A stretch of 64,000 nt of DNA from Beijerinckia sp. L45 (GTDB taxonomy: Bacteria; Pseudomonadota; Alphaproteobacteria; Rhizobiales; Beijerinckiaceae): contig NZ_LMUU01000051.1 of the NCBI RefSeq assembly GCF_009765775.1, forward strand, positions 6,778 to 70,777. Direction: 5' to 3'. The notes beneath the pieces are model-generated. The model did no database searches. It saw only the letters and a list, made by a program, of their open reading frames with translations, and was not told the origin of the DNA. This document shows positions 8,056-16,942 of the stretch, in pieces (within the stretch, counting starts at the first letter, position 1; each line of letters begins with the position of its first letter). A program made the position numbers and the translations under genes.

Positions 8056-8436
8056 ATGCCGCTCGCCCGTATCGACGTTCCCGCCGGCAACACGCCGGAT
8101 TACCGCGCCACCATCGGTGCCGTCGTCTACGACGCAATGATCGAGACGCTGAAGGTACCGAAGGACGACCGCTTCCAGATCATCGCCGAACACGCGCCGG
8201 GCGGTCTGGTCATCGATCCGACCTATCTCGGCATCCAGCGCTCGGCGCAATGCATCATCATCCAGCTGACGCTCAACGAGGGGCGCTCCGTCGAGGTGAA
8301 GAAGGCTTTCTACGTGGCGGTCGCGGAGGGCCTGCACGCCCGGCTCGCCATCCGCAAGGAGGACGTCTTCATCAACCTCGTTGAGGTGAAGAAGGAAAAC
8401 TGGTCGTTCGGCAACGGCGAAGCGCAATACGCCTAA
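8056..8436 (+). CDS. Tautomerase family protein (4-oxalocrotonate tautomerase superfamily)
   Basis: A 126-residue protein starting MPLARIDV. Removal of Met exposes Pro-1, the catalytic base of this superfamily, which tautomerises or dehalogenates small unsaturated acids. The length is about twice that of the smallest family members, so it is likely a fused two-repeat form. AAAGGA lies 7 nt before the ATG. It is cotranscribed with marR and the MFS gene, which suggests a catabolic step on an imported acid. The exact substrate is unknown. Confidence 0.88.
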   Translation: MPLARIDVPAGNTPDYRATIGAVVYDAMIETLKVPKDDRFQIIAEHAPGGLVIDPTYLGIQRSAQCIIIQLTLNEGRSVEVKKAFYVAVAEGLHARLAIRKEDVFINLVEVKKENWSFGNGEAQYA

Positions 8437-8476
8437 GCGTCCGCCATCGACTGAGGGTAACGAGACGGGATCAGCC

Positions 8477-9781
8477 ATGCGACTCGCAAGAATTCACTAC
8501 AGCTGGGTCGTCCTGGCGGTCACCTTTCTGGTGCTCCTCGTCGGTGCCGGGATCCGTGCGGCGCCCGGCGTGCTGATGCTTCCGCTGGAGCAGGAGTTCG
8601 GCTGGTCGGCGGCGACGATCGGCGGGGCCGTTGCGATCAACCTCTTTCTATACGGCATGATCGGGCCTTTCGCCGTCGCGGTCATGGAGCGCTTCGGGCT
8701 GCGCCGCAGCGTCTGTGGCGCGCTTCTGCTCCTCGCCGTCGGCGTCGCACTGACGACGCTGATGCGGACGTCGTGGCAGCTGATGCTGCTCTGGGGCTTC
8801 GTCGTCGGCTCCGGAACGGGCATGATCGCGCTGGTGCTCGGCGCGACGGTGGCGAGCCGCTGGTTCGTCCGCCATCGTGGCTTGGCGATGGGAATCCTCA
8901 CCGCCAGCAGCGCCACTGGCCAGCTGATCTTTCTCCCGGCAATGGCAGCCCTCGCCACCCATGAGGGCTGGCGCGCGGTCTCCCTCGTCGCCGCCGCCGC
9001 GGCCCTGGCGCTCGTGCCCGTCGTCGCGCTTCTGCTGCGCGACCGCCCGATCGACATCGGCCTGATACCCTACGGCGGCAGCGAACTCGTTCCGCATCCG
9101 CGTGGCGGCCCGAACCCGGCGATGCGGGCGTTGATCGCCTTGCGCGACGGCAGCCGGTCCCGCGATTTCTGGCTGCTCGCCGGCAGCTTCTTCATCTGCG
9201 GCGCTTCGACCAACGGGCTGATCGGCACCCACCTCATTCCAGCCTGCAGTGACCATGGCATTCCCGAAGTCACCGCCGCGGGGCTGCTGGCGCTGATGGG
9301 GATCTTCGATTTTTTTGGCACCACGGGCTCGGGCTGGTTGTCCGATCGCTACGACAGCCGCATCCTGCTCGCCTGGTACTATGGGCTGCGCGGTCTCTCG
9401 CTGCTGTTCTTGCCTTACGCTTTCGACATCAGCTTTTATGGGCTTCCCGTGTTCGCGGTGTTCTACGGCCTGGACTGGATCGCCACCGTACCGCCAACGC
9501 TCAAACTGGCCGGCAAGGCTTTCGGCGACGCCAATGCGGCCTTGATGTTCGGCTGGATCGCGGCGTTCCACCAGGTCGGCGCGGCGGCGGCCGCCTGGTT
9601 TGCCGGCGTGATCCGCACGGGCACCGGCGCCTACACCGGCGCTTTCACCACCGCCGGGCTGCTGTGCATCGCCGCCGCGATGATGGTCACCTTCATCGGT
9701 GCCGATACGTCGTGGCTGCGGCGTGCCCGCCCACGGCTTAAAGCCGGTACGACGCAGCCGGGAACCGTCGGAGCGCCTTGA
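8477..9781 (+). CDS. MFS transporter
   Basis: A 434-residue inner-membrane carrier with 12 predicted hydrophobic segments. A central loop (about 195-225) follows segment 6, and the segment 2-3 loop reads MERFGLRRSV. The general look is that of OFA/monocarboxylate-type porters. It is the last gene of the marR-tautomerase operon, 40 nt after the tautomerase, so it probably imports the compound sensed by MarR. The C-terminus ends shortly before the tRNA-Pro gene. Confidence 0.88.
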   Translation: MRLARIHYSWVVLAVTFLVLLVGAGIRAAPGVLMLPLEQEFGWSAATIGGAVAINLFLYGMIGPFAVAVMERFGLRRSVCGALLLLAVGVALTTLMRTSWQLMLLWGFVVGSGTGMIALVLGATVASRWFVRHRGLAMGILTASSATGQLIFLPAMAALATHEGWRAVSLVAAAAALALVPVVALLLRDRPIDIGLIPYGGSELVPHPRGGPNPAMRALIALRDGSRSRDFWLLAGSFFICGASTNGLIGTHLIPACSDHGIPEVTAAGLLALMGIFDFFGTTGSGWLSDRYDSRILLAWYYGLRGLSLLFLPYAFDISFYGLPVFAVFYGLDWIATVPPTLKLAGKAFGDANAALMFGWIAAFHQVGAAAAAWFAGVIRTGTGAYTGAFTTAGLLCIAAAMMVTFIGADTSWLRRARPRLKAGTTQPGTVGAP

Positions 9782-9845
9782 CGAGGCTAGGGTGCCGTGC
9801 GACGGAACCCACGTCGTTGCGCCGCAGTTCGGGGCGCGATGACGA

Positions 9846-9922
9846 CGGGGCATAGCGCAGCCTGGTAGCGCGACGGTTTTGGGTACCGTAGGTCGGAGGT
9901 TCGAATCCTCCTGCCCCGACCA
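9846..9922 (+). tRNA. tRNA-Pro (anticodon TGG)
   Basis: A 77-nt cloverleaf. Acceptor arm CGGGGCA (9846-9852) pairs with TGCCCCG (9912-9918), discriminator A, encoded CCA. The anticodon stem ACGGT/ACCGT encloses loop TTTGGGT with anticodon TGG. The T-loop is GGTTCGAATCC. Confidence 0.97.
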
Positions 9923-9969
9923 CTTTTGTGGTAAGAGAATGATAGCCTTAAGCAATCGAGGGAACGGTG

Positions 9970-10275
9970 ATGAGCGCGCGTATTTTTAAGCCCGCCCGCG
10001 CTGCGACCCAGTCGGGCGCGGGAAATGCCAAGCTTTGGAAGCTCGTCTACGAGCCGGAGACGGCATTGCAGGCCGAGCCGTTGATGGGCTGGACCAGTTC
10101 CGACGACATGAACCGCCAGATCAAGCTCAGCTTCGCCACCAAGGACGAGGCCGTCGCCTATGCCGAGCGCAACGGCCTGGCCTACCGCGTGGAAGAGCCG
10201 AAAGCGGTCGTGCAGAAAACCTTCTCCTACTCCGACAACTTCAAGTCGTCCCGCCTCGGGCAGTGGACGCACTAG
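9970..10275 (+). CDS. Complex I accessory subunit NDUFS4-like (ETC complex I subunit family)
   Basis: A 101-residue homologue of the mitochondrial 18-kDa (AQDQ) complex I subunit, found in alphaproteobacteria. It is thought to stabilise the peripheral arm of NADH:quinone oxidoreductase. Recognisable parts are ARIFKPARAATQSG, WKLVYEP, MGWTSSDDM and the C-terminal FSYSDNFKSSR followed by W. A GTG directly before the ATG could also start it. It lies between tRNA-Pro and tRNA-Arg, away from the nuo operon, as is usual for this gene in Hyphomicrobiales. Confidence 0.93.
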   Translation: MSARIFKPARAATQSGAGNAKLWKLVYEPETALQAEPLMGWTSSDDMNRQIKLSFATKDEAVAYAERNGLAYRVEEPKAVVQKTFSYSDNFKSSRLGQWTH

Positions 10276-10287
10276 GCTTTACCGTCC

Positions 10288-10364
10288 GACCCCGTAGCTC
10301 AGCTGGATAGAGCAGCCGCCTTCTAAGCGGCAGGTCGCTGGTTCGAACCCAGCCGGGGTCGCCA
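10288..10364 (+). tRNA. tRNA-Arg (anticodon TCT)
   Basis: A 77-nt cloverleaf. GACCCCG (10288-10294) pairs with CGGGGTC (10354-10360), discriminator G, encoded CCA. The anticodon stem GCCGC/GCGGC holds loop CTTCTAA with anticodon TCT. The D-arm AGCTCAGCTGGATAGAGC and T-loop GTTCGAACC are standard. Confidence 0.97.
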
Positions 10365-10459
10365 CACCGCCGAGACGCTCCAGAAAGCTTGAACGTGGGA
10401 TAGATGTACACGGCGGGGCGACGCGTTTAGCGTCCGCTTCTTGCGATGGAGCCGCTACG

Positions 10460-10921
10460 ATGATCCTGCGAAATTCTTTCTATGCAGCGGCTGTTGCCGC
10501 GGGGCTGCTGGGATTGGGCTTCGGCAACAGTGTTGCCGCCCAAACCGCGACCGGGCCGCTCTCGCAAGCCGACGTTCCGGACCCTGCGGCTAAAACAGCA
10601 TCTCCTAAAAAACCGCATCCGCTGAAGCCGAAGGTCGCGCAGGCGAAAGCCGCGAAGCCCAAGTCGCCGGCGCTGGAGCCATGGGCTGCCGTGGACCCCG
10701 GTCGGGTCGCCCCGACGCCGCCACCTGAGCCGCCGGCGCCGCCCGTCGACAGCAAAGCGGCCGTTGCGGCCGAGAGCACGAGTCCGACGCCAAGCGGCCG
10801 CCCCGATCTCGCAATGAAGTGGAGCGGCAACAACGATTCGGCGAGCCAGACGCGGTCGCAAAACTACGGCGGCGACGCCGAAGGCGCGGGCGCCGCGATG
10901 GGGCTCAAGTTTCACTTCTGA
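10460..10921 (+). CDS. Secreted Pro/Ala-rich protein, function unknown
   Basis: A 153-residue protein with a signal peptide (about 1-28, ending NSVAAQ). A low-complexity middle rich in Pro, Ala and Lys (about 45-105) is followed by a C-terminal stretch ending MGLKFHF. The terminal aromatic Phe and alternation resemble an outer-membrane C-terminal signature, but no barrel is evident. Basic Lys-Pro repeats could contact nucleic acid or cell wall. It converges with the histidine-phosphatase gene, and the two overlap by 10 nt. No family recognised. Confidence 0.65.
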   Translation: MILRNSFYAAAVAAGLLGLGFGNSVAAQTATGPLSQADVPDPAAKTASPKKPHPLKPKVAQAKAAKPKSPALEPWAAVDPGRVAPTPPPEPPAPPVDSKAAVAAESTSPTPSGRPDLAMKWSGNNDSASQTRSQNYGGDAEGAGAAMGLKFHF

Positions 10922-11499
10922 TCGGCCGGTCGCGCGTCGATCTGAACGATCTGGCGTAACACCCAGCGTCGACCGTCGCTGCTGAGATCGAGACGGGTCA
11001 GCGGTGCGACGTCGAGGCGCCAGAAGCCGTTGGCGGACGCGCCGAGAACGGCAAGGGCCGCGCAGCGGACGACGGCGCCATGGGTAATCGCGAGCATTGT
11101 GCCGCGATTGGTCCGGCCCGCCTCGAGCCATTGACCGACACGGATCAGCAAGGCTGCGATCGAGCCACCGCCATGACCCTCATAGCTGGGATCGGCGAGC
11201 CAGGCGCCGAGCGCTTCGGGTTCCTCGTCCGCGATGGCGCCGAGGGGCCGTCCACGCCAGCGCCCGCAATCGAGATCCGCCAGCATCGGATCGACCGTGG
11301 CCTCGCAACCGAAAGCGGCAGCAGTTTCCGCGGCGGCGACGGCGGGACTGCGCAAAATCCTGGTGGCCTGGGGCAGGGCGGTGGCGTAGCGCGCGGCCGC
11401 GGCGGCCCCGCGTGCGGCGAGCGGCTCGTCAAACGGAAACGCCGCCGATCGCGTCGCCTCTGTCTCTGCATGCGCTACCAGAATTAAACGACCCGTCAT
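10912..11499 (-). CDS. CobC-like histidine phosphatase family protein with degenerate active site
   Basis: A 195-residue phosphoglycerate-mutase fold. It retains the catalytic-type His in LVAHAETE and a second His in AITHGAVVR. The Arg of the usual RHG motif is Ala, and the second pocket Arg (normally SPxxRA) is also Ala in RSPAVAAAET. Either it works on an unusual substrate or it is not a phosphatase. It diverges from the B12-riboswitch-controlled cbtBA genes, so a role in cobalamin synthesis (CobC/CobZ-like) or cobalt handling is likely. ATG at 11499 was preferred over an upstream start because LILVAH then lies at the N-terminus as in relatives. Confidence 0.8.
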   Translation of the reverse strand: MTGRLILVAHAETEATRSAAFPFDEPLAARGAAAAARYATALPQATRILRSPAVAAAETAAAFGCEATVDPMLADLDCGRWRGRPLGAIADEEPEALGAWLADPSYEGHGGGSIAALLIRVGQWLEAGRTNRGTMLAITHGAVVRCAALAVLGASANGFWRLDVAPLTRLDLSSDGRRWVLRQIVQIDARPADQK

Positions 11500-11529
11500 G
11501 AAAGCCTTGTTGACAGGCAACGAGGGCGC

Positions 11530-11632
11530 TGCCTAGTTTGCCGGGTAACGAACGAGGAAGTCGGTGAAAGACCGACGCGGGCGCGCCACTGTTACCATCA
11601 CTCGATGGAAGTCAGACCCTGGTTGGTTACAT
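11530..11632 (+). promoter_or_regulatory. Cobalamin riboswitch
   Basis: The conserved core is visible: GGAAG (11556-11560), CGGTGAAAGACCG (11562-11574), GCGCCACTGTTACC (11583-11596), and the B12-box-like AAGTCAGACCCTGG (11609-11622). The stem GGTAAC (11544-11549) with GTTACC (11591-11596) closes the core as P3 does in this class. It lies directly upstream of cbtB, a cobalt transporter gene, which is a classic target. It should lower cbtBA expression when cobalamin is plentiful. Exact ends are approximate. Confidence 0.88.
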
Positions 11633-11669
11633 TTTTCTCGAACGGGACGCGAAATCCCAAGAGGTTACC

Positions 11670-11879
11670 ATGGCCAACGTTACGCTTGCACCGACCCGCA
11701 CGCCGGTTGCGATTCCCCTCCGCGAGATCCTGCCTTGGGCGATTCTCGGCGGTCTCCTGATGCTGCTTGCCATCTATTTCATCGGCGCGGAGCAGGGCGC
11801 GACGTCGCTCTTCAAGGGCATGTACGTCCACGAATTCGTGCATGACGGTCGTCATCTTCTGGGATTCCCCTGCCACTAG
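11670..11879 (+). CDS. cbtB: Cobalt transporter subunit CbtB
   Basis: A 69-residue single-span membrane protein. The helix is at about residues 23-43, followed by a His-rich C-terminus (YVHEFVHDGRHLLGFPCH) typical of CbtB, probably a metal-collecting site. SD-like AGAGG precedes the ATG at 11670. It works with CbtA, 88 nt downstream, in uptake of Co2+ for B12 synthesis, under the upstream cobalamin riboswitch. Confidence 0.95.
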   Translation: MANVTLAPTRTPVAIPLREILPWAILGGLLMLLAIYFIGAEQGATSLFKGMYVHEFVHDGRHLLGFPCH

Positions 11880-11967
11880 CACTGTTTCGGCTGCCGGTAT
11901 CCGGCGGCCTGACGTCATGCGGTTTTTCGAAAACGGGCGATCGTGGATCGTCCCGAGGGGTATTGCT

Positions 11968-12696
11968 GTGAGCATTCATCATCTTATCATCCGTGGCATG
12001 CTGGTCGGCATCGTCGCAGGCCTTCTTGCCTTCGGGTTCGCCAAGATCTTCGGCGAGCCGCAGGTCGACCGCGCCATTGCGTTCGAATCGGCGGAAGCCA
12101 AGGCCAAGGGCGAGGCGCCGGACGAGGAGCTTGTCAGCCGCCAAGTCCAGGCCTCGATCGGGCTGCTGACCGGCGTCGTCGTCTATGGCAGTGCGCTGGG
12201 CGGTCTCTTCGCCATCGCCTTCGCCGCCTGCTACGGGCGCTTCACCAAGCTGTCCGTAAAGTCGGCGGCGGCGCTGATTGCGTTGCTCGGCTTCATCGCG
12301 GTCTATGTCGTGCCCTACCTGAAATATCCGGCCAACCCGCCTTCGGTTGGGGAGCCGGCGACGATCGGCATGCGCACCGGCCTGTATTTCTCGATGATCG
12401 TGATCTCGTTGATCGCGATGGTGGCGGCGGTGAGCCTCAAGCGCCTCTCGGAGAAGCGGCTTGGTCGATGGAATGCCACCGTGCTCGGCGGCGTCGCGTT
12501 TCTCGTCCTCATCGCGATCGCGCAGATCGCCCTGCCGGCGATCAACGAGGTTCCCGGCGAATTCCCGGCCTCGACGCTCTGGCAATTCCGCCTCGCCAGC
12601 CTCGGCATTCAAGCGGTGCTGTGGACGGTGATCGGGCTGCTGTTCGGGGAACTCACCGACCGCAGTCTGCGGGGCGGCATCAGCCGCTCGGCTTGA
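11968..12696 (+). CDS. cbtA: Cobalt transporter CbtA
   Basis: A 242-residue inner-membrane protein with about six hydrophobic helices, beginning MSIHHLIIRGMLVGIVAG as usual in the family and containing FGEPQVDRAI. GTG at 11968 is preceded by GAGGGG at 7 nt; an in-frame extension to 11767 would overlap cbtB and is rejected. It transports Co2+ with CbtB. Expression is expected to follow the B12 riboswitch through cbtB. Confidence 0.94.
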   Translation: MSIHHLIIRGMLVGIVAGLLAFGFAKIFGEPQVDRAIAFESAEAKAKGEAPDEELVSRQVQASIGLLTGVVVYGSALGGLFAIAFAACYGRFTKLSVKSAAALIALLGFIAVYVVPYLKYPANPPSVGEPATIGMRTGLYFSMIVISLIAMVAAVSLKRLSEKRLGRWNATVLGGVAFLVLIAIAQIALPAINEVPGEFPASTLWQFRLASLGIQAVLWTVIGLLFGELTDRSLRGGISRSA

Positions 12697-12708
12697 AACG
12701 AAGTGCCG

Positions 12709-13977
12709 TCAGACCACGGGACCTGGCGGCATAATGCCCTCGCGCATCAGCGCTCGCCGCAGCGGACCGACGAGCCGCACCGCGATCGCCCCGGCGCCAC
12801 GGATGGCGTCGACAGGGGCAAAATCCGTCATGATCGAACGGTTCAGCACGTCGACGCCGTTGGTGCGTAGTGCGATGTCGCGGCGGCGTCCGCGTTCGTA
12901 GGAATGCAGCGACGCCACCGCGCCGATGTCATGTCCGCGATCACGCGCGACCCTCAGGGTGGCAAGGAGCTGTGCGATATCGCGAAGGCTGAGGTTCAAC
13001 CCTTGCGCGGCGAGCGGCGGAAAGGCGTGAGCCGCCTCGCCAATCAGTGCGACGCGGGACCCGATCAGCCGGTTGACGCGCAGACCGCCCATCGGAAAGA
13101 AGCCGCGCGCGCTCTCCAGCGTGATGCGGCCGACGACCGATCGGGTCTGATGCTGAAGTTCCAGCGCCAACGCGTCGTCGTCGAGCGCCCGGCGGCGGTC
13201 GCCCTCCCGCGGGCTCATCAGCCAGACGAGCGATGACCGGTGCGGGTGTTCGTCCGTGCCTTGCAGCGGCACGAGCGTGCACGGCCCGGACCGGGTGTGA
13301 AATTCCGTCGAGACACCATTGTGCGGCTTTCGATGGCCGAGAAGTGCGGTGATCGCCACCTGCGGATAGCGCCACGCGCGCGCGGCGATGTTGGCCGCGA
13401 GGCGGGCTGGCGATCGCCGGCCGTCGGCGGCCACGATCAGCGTCGCCGCGTAGCGGAAGCCCTCGGCATCCTCGACGGTGACGGCATCGCTTGAAAAGTC
13501 GATGGTCTTGAGCAGGGTGTGGGTCAGCGTGATCCCGGGGAGGCTCGCGGCCTCGTCGGCAAAGCCCTGCACCAGCCGGTCGTTCTCGACGTTGGCGCCA
13601 AGCGCCTCGAGGTCGATCTCGTCGGCCTCAAGATACAGGTCCGGGACGGGGAGAAAGGGCGCTGTGTCGTCGATCATGCGGATCGCCTTGATCGGCTGAG
13701 CGCCATCGGCGAAACGAGACCAAACGTCGATCTCGCGGAGAAACCGCAGCGATCCTTCGAACAGCGCCACAGTGCGCCCGGTCGGCACCGCGTCGATCGG
13801 ACCGGCGCAGATCACAGAGAACCCCGCCTTGGCCAGCGCTACCGCGGCCGCAAGACCTGCCGCTCCAGCCCCGGAGACGATCACATCGGCGGTGGCAGTG
13901 AGGCCCGCGCTAAGCGCGGGCCGGGTGGACTGAGTCACAGGTCGCTCCGTGGTCGAGACCTGCGGGACATCGGGCAT
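12709..13977 (-). CDS. FAD-dependent ubiquinone-biosynthesis hydroxylase, UbiH/COQ6 family
   Basis: A 422-residue flavoprotein monooxygenase that hydroxylates the ubiquinone ring precursor. It has the Rossmann GAGAAGLAAAVAL (33-45), the second FAD motif VAADGRRSPAR and the third, GEAAHAFPPLAAQGLNLSLRD. Alphaproteobacteria vary in how many such hydroxylases they have and at which ring carbon each acts, so UbiH, UbiF or UbiL identity is not assigned. It converges on cbtA with 12 nt between stops. Upstream (minus strand) lies gltA, with a short gap. Confidence 0.88.
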   Translation of the reverse strand: MPDVPQVSTTERPVTQSTRPALSAGLTATADVIVSGAGAAGLAAAVALAKAGFSVICAGPIDAVPTGRTVALFEGSLRFLREIDVWSRFADGAQPIKAIRMIDDTAPFLPVPDLYLEADEIDLEALGANVENDRLVQGFADEAASLPGITLTHTLLKTIDFSSDAVTVEDAEGFRYAATLIVAADGRRSPARLAANIAARAWRYPQVAITALLGHRKPHNGVSTEFHTRSGPCTLVPLQGTDEHPHRSSLVWLMSPREGDRRRALDDDALALELQHQTRSVVGRITLESARGFFPMGGLRVNRLIGSRVALIGEAAHAFPPLAAQGLNLSLRDIAQLLATLRVARDRGHDIGAVASLHSYERGRRRDIALRTNGVDVLNRSIMTDFAPVDAIRGAGAIAVRLVGPLRRALMREGIMPPGPVV

Positions 13978-14038
13978 TGCGGCATCCGGGGCAAGCCGAC
14001 GAAAGGCCTCACACAGATACGGTCGCGTCTAGACTGGC

Positions 14039-15328
14039 TCAGCGCTTGTCCATCGGGACGTAGTCGCGCTTCGGCTTACCGGTGTAGAGTTGGCGCGGTC
14101 GGCCGATCTTCTGCATCGGATCCTCGATCATTTCCTTCCACTGCGCGATCCACCCTGCCGTGCGTGCGACGGCAAACAGCACAGTGAACATCGAGGTCGG
14201 GAAGCCCATCGCCTTCAGCGTGATGCCAGAATAGAAATCGATGTTCGGGTACAGCTTCTTCTCGATGAAATATTCGTCGCTGAGCGCGATGCGCTCGAGC
14301 TCCATCGCGATATCGAGCAGCGGATCGTCTTGAATCCCGACTTCGGCCAGTACCTCGTGGCAGGTCTGCTGCATGATCTTGGCACGCGGGTCGTAGTTCT
14401 TGTAGACGCGGTGGCCGAAGCCCATCAGGCGGAACGGGTCGTTCTTGTCCTTGGCGCGGGCGATGAACTTTGGAATGTTCTCGACCGAGCCGATTTCCGC
14501 GAGCATTTTCAGCGCCGCTTCGTTGGCGCCGCCATGCGCGGGGCCCCACAGACAGGCGACGCCAGCCGCGATACACGCGAACGGGTTTGCGCCCGAGGAG
14601 CCGGCCAGACGCACCGTCGAGGTCGACGCATTCTGCTCGTGGTCCGCATGCAGGATGAAGATGCGGTCGAGCGCTTTCGCCATGACCGGGTTCACCTTGT
14701 AGGGTTCACACGGCACCGCATAGCACATGTTCAAGAAGTTCGACGAATAGTCGAGATTGTTGTCGGGATAAACGAACGGCTGGCCGATCGTATACTTGTA
14801 GGCCATGGCCGCTAGTGTCGGGATCTTGGCGATCAACCGCATCGAGGCAATCATCCGCACCTTCGGATCGGCGATGTTGGTCACGTCGTGATAGAAAGCG
14901 GACATCGCGCCGATCGAGCCGACCATGACCGCCATTGGATGGGCGTCGCGGCGGAAACCCTGGAAGAAGCGGGACATCTGCTCGTGCACCATCGTGTGGC
15001 GCTGAATGCGGAACTCGAAGTCGGTCTTCTGCTCCTGGGTCGGCAGTTCACCGTAGAGCAGCAGATAGCAGGTCTCGAGGAAGGTGCCGTTCTCGGCAAG
15101 CTGGTCGATCGGGTATCCGCGGTGCAGCAGGACGCCTTCGTCACCATCGATATAGGTGATTTCGGATTCGCAGCTCGCCGTCGAAGTAAAGCCGGGATCG
15201 TAGGTGAACATGCCCGACTGGGCGTAGAGCTTTGAAATGTCGGCGACTGAGGGACCGATGGTCCCGTCCTTCACAGGCAAATTGATTGTCTTGCCACCGA
15301 GATTAAGAGTTCCGCTCGCTGTGCTCAT
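14039..15328 (-). CDS. gltA: Citrate synthase (type II)
   Basis: Condenses acetyl-CoA and oxaloacetate to citrate, the entry step of the TCA cycle. The 429 residues match the hexameric, usually NADH-sensitive bacterial form. They include [14 protein letters not shown] and [15 protein letters not shown] with catalytic His residues, and the family signature [17 protein letters not shown] with catalytic Asp downstream. The ATG at 15328 has AGAAGG 7 nt upstream. It lies downstream of gltX on the same strand, separated by 198 nt containing a long inverted repeat. Confidence 0.97.
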   Translation of the reverse strand: MSTASGTLNLGGKTINLPVKDGTIGPSVADISKLYAQSGMFTYDPGFTSTASCESEITYIDGDEGVLLHRGYPIDQLAENGTFLETCYLLLYGELPTQEQKTDFEFRIQRHTMVHEQMSRFFQGFRRDAHPMAVMVGSIGAMSAFYHDVTNIADPKVRMIASMRLIAKIPTLAAMAYKYTIGQPFVYPDNNLDYSSNFLNMCYAVPCEPYKVNPVMAKALDRIFILHADHEQNASTSTVRLAGSSGANPFACIAAGVACLWGPAHGGANEAALKMLAEIGSVENIPKFIARAKDKNDPFRLMGFGHRVYKNYDPRAKIMQQTCHEVLAEVGIQDDPLLDIAMELERIALSDEYFIEKKLYPNIDFYSGITLKAMGFPTSMFTVLFAVARTAGWIAQWKEMIEDPMQKIGRPRQLYTGKPKRDYVPMDKR

Positions 15329-15410
15329 GAACGTGCCTTCTAACGAGAAACACCACAAAACGACTGGCTGGGATCTTCGAACGTCCTGAAGTCGTCCCGT
15401 ACGTGTTGCG

Positions 15411-15473
15411 TCGCGGCACGATTAGCTCATCGGTTAAACCGCTACAAGCAGCCGGCCCCGACACGTGCCGCGA
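15411..15473. repeat. 10-bp perfect inverted repeat in the gltX-gltA gap
   Basis: TCGCGGCACG (15411-15420) is the exact complement of CGTGCCGCGA (15464-15473), leaving a 43-nt loop. In the gltX-to-gltA direction it would form a stem in the gltA leader or after the gltX stop. No T-run follows, so a simple terminator is unlikely. It may be a processing or regulatory structure. Confidence 0.55.
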
Positions 15474-15526
15474 TTATGACAAAATCTTTTTGACTTGCAC
15501 GTGCGCGTTTTGAAGCGGCGGCTCGG

Positions 15527-16942
15527 CTAAGCAGCCTGATCCCGGAGACGACCGAGGCTCTCTTCGCGGCCGAGCACTTCGAAGACATCGAAGATCCCGG
15601 GCGAGACAGCATGGCCGGTCAGCGCCGCGCGCAGGGGTTGCGCAACCTGGCCGAGCTTGGTCTTGGTGTCCGCGACATAGAGCCGGACTGCTTCCTCGAT
15701 CGTTGGCGCCGTCCAGTCCGGCAGGGCGTCGAACCGGGGCAGCAACTCCTGGATATGACTGCGGCCGCCGCTCTCGAGAATGCTGGCGGCTTTCTCGTCC
15801 ATCGGCAGCGGGCGTGACGCGAAGAGGAAGCCTGCGCCGTCGAGCAGTTCCACGAGCGTCTTGGCGCGATCCTTCAGGCCCGGCATGGCGGCGAGCAGCT
15901 TGGCCCGCATCGCATCGTCGAGCGTCACGCCCGCGCCGTTCGGCAGGTAGGGCAGGGCGTCGGCAAGCGCGTCCACCAGCTCCTGGTCGCCTGAGGCCCG
16001 CATGTAGTGGCCGTTGATGTTTTCCAGCTTGGCAAAATCGAAGCGGGCCGGCGAACGACCGATACCGCCGAGGTCGAAGGCCTCGATCATCTCCGGCATC
16101 GAGAAATACTCGCGGTCGCCCGCCGACCAGCCGAGTCGGACGAGATAATTGCGGACCGCCTGCGGCAGATAGCCAAGCGCGCGGTAGGCATCGACGCCGA
16201 GCGCGCCATGTCGCTTCGACAGCTTGGCGCCGTCGGGTCCATGGATCAGCGGGATATGCGCCATCGCCGGGATCGGCCAGTTCAGCGCGTTGTAGATTTG
16301 CGTTTGGCGCGCCGCATTGGTCAGGTGATCGTCGCCGCGGATGATCTGGGTGACGCCCATGTCGTGATCGTCCACCACCACCGCGAGCATATAGGTCGGG
16401 GTACCGTCGGAGCGCAGCAGGACGAAATCGTCGAGGTCCTTGTTGGCCCAAGTCACCTTTCCCTGCACCTTGTCCTCGACGACCGTCTCGCCGTCGAGCG
16501 GCGCGCGCAGACGGATCACCGGCTCGACGCCGGCCGGGGCCTCGGACGGATCGCGGTCACGCCAGCGGCCATCGTAGCGGGGCGTGCGTTTTTCCGCGCG
16601 CGCCTGTTCGCGCATCGTGTCGAGCTCGGCCTGGCTGGCGTAGCAGCGATAGGCGTTGCCGCTGGCGAGCAGGCTTTCCGCGACGTCGCGATGCCGTGCG
16701 GCGCGTTGAAACTGATAAACCGTGTCGCCGTCTCCTTCGAGCCCGAGCCATGTCATGCCGTCGAGGATCGCGGCGATGGCCTCGGGGGTCGAGCGCTCGC
16801 GGTCGGTATCCTCGATGCGCAACAGCATCTTGCCGCCGAAGCGGCGGGCATAGAGCCAGTTGAACAAAGCCGTCCGCGCGCCGCCGATGTGGAGAAAACC
16901 TGTCGGCGAGGGAGCGAAACGCGTGACGACCTCTTCGGCCAT
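15527..16942 (-). CDS. gltX: Glutamyl-tRNA synthetase
   Basis: Charges tRNA-Glu with glutamate. The 471-residue class I enzyme has the HIGH-type element [12 protein letters not shown] (13-24) and the KMSKS equivalent AKLSKRHG (about 248-255), with a C-terminal helical anticodon-binding half. There may be a paralogue elsewhere, since many alphaproteobacteria carry two. The ATG at 16942 starts [13 protein letters not shown], as usual. It diverges from the amidase gene at 17162. Confidence 0.97.
   Translation of the reverse strand: MAEEVVTRFAPSPTGFLHIGGARTALFNWLYARRFGGKMLLRIEDTDRERSTPEAIAAILDGMTWLGLEGDGDTVYQFQRAARHRDVAESLLASGNAYRCYASQAELDTMREQARAEKRTPRYDGRWRDRDPSEAPAGVEPVIRLRAPLDGETVVEDKVQGKVTWANKDLDDFVLLRSDGTPTYMLAVVVDDHDMGVTQIIRGDDHLTNAARQTQIYNALNWPIPAMAHIPLIHGPDGAKLSKRHGALGVDAYRALGYLPQAVRNYLVRLGWSAGDREYFSMPEMIEAFDLGGIGRSPARFDFAKLENINGHYMRASGDQELVDALADALPYLPNGAGVTLDDAMRAKLLAAMPGLKDRAKTLVELLDGAGFLFASRPLPMDEKAASILESGGRSHIQELLPRFDALPDWTAPTIEEAVRLYVADTKTKLGQVAQPLRAALTGHAVSPGIFDVFEVLGREESLGRLRDQAA

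Noticed and set aside
8648-9955. 435-codon minus-strand frame across the MFS gene and tRNA-Pro
   Set aside because: It covers a tRNA and is composed of hydrophilic shadow sequence.
15474-16451. 325-codon minus-strand frame overlapping gltX
   Set aside because: It is a frame-shifted shadow of gltX, Arg/Pro-rich, and has no motif.
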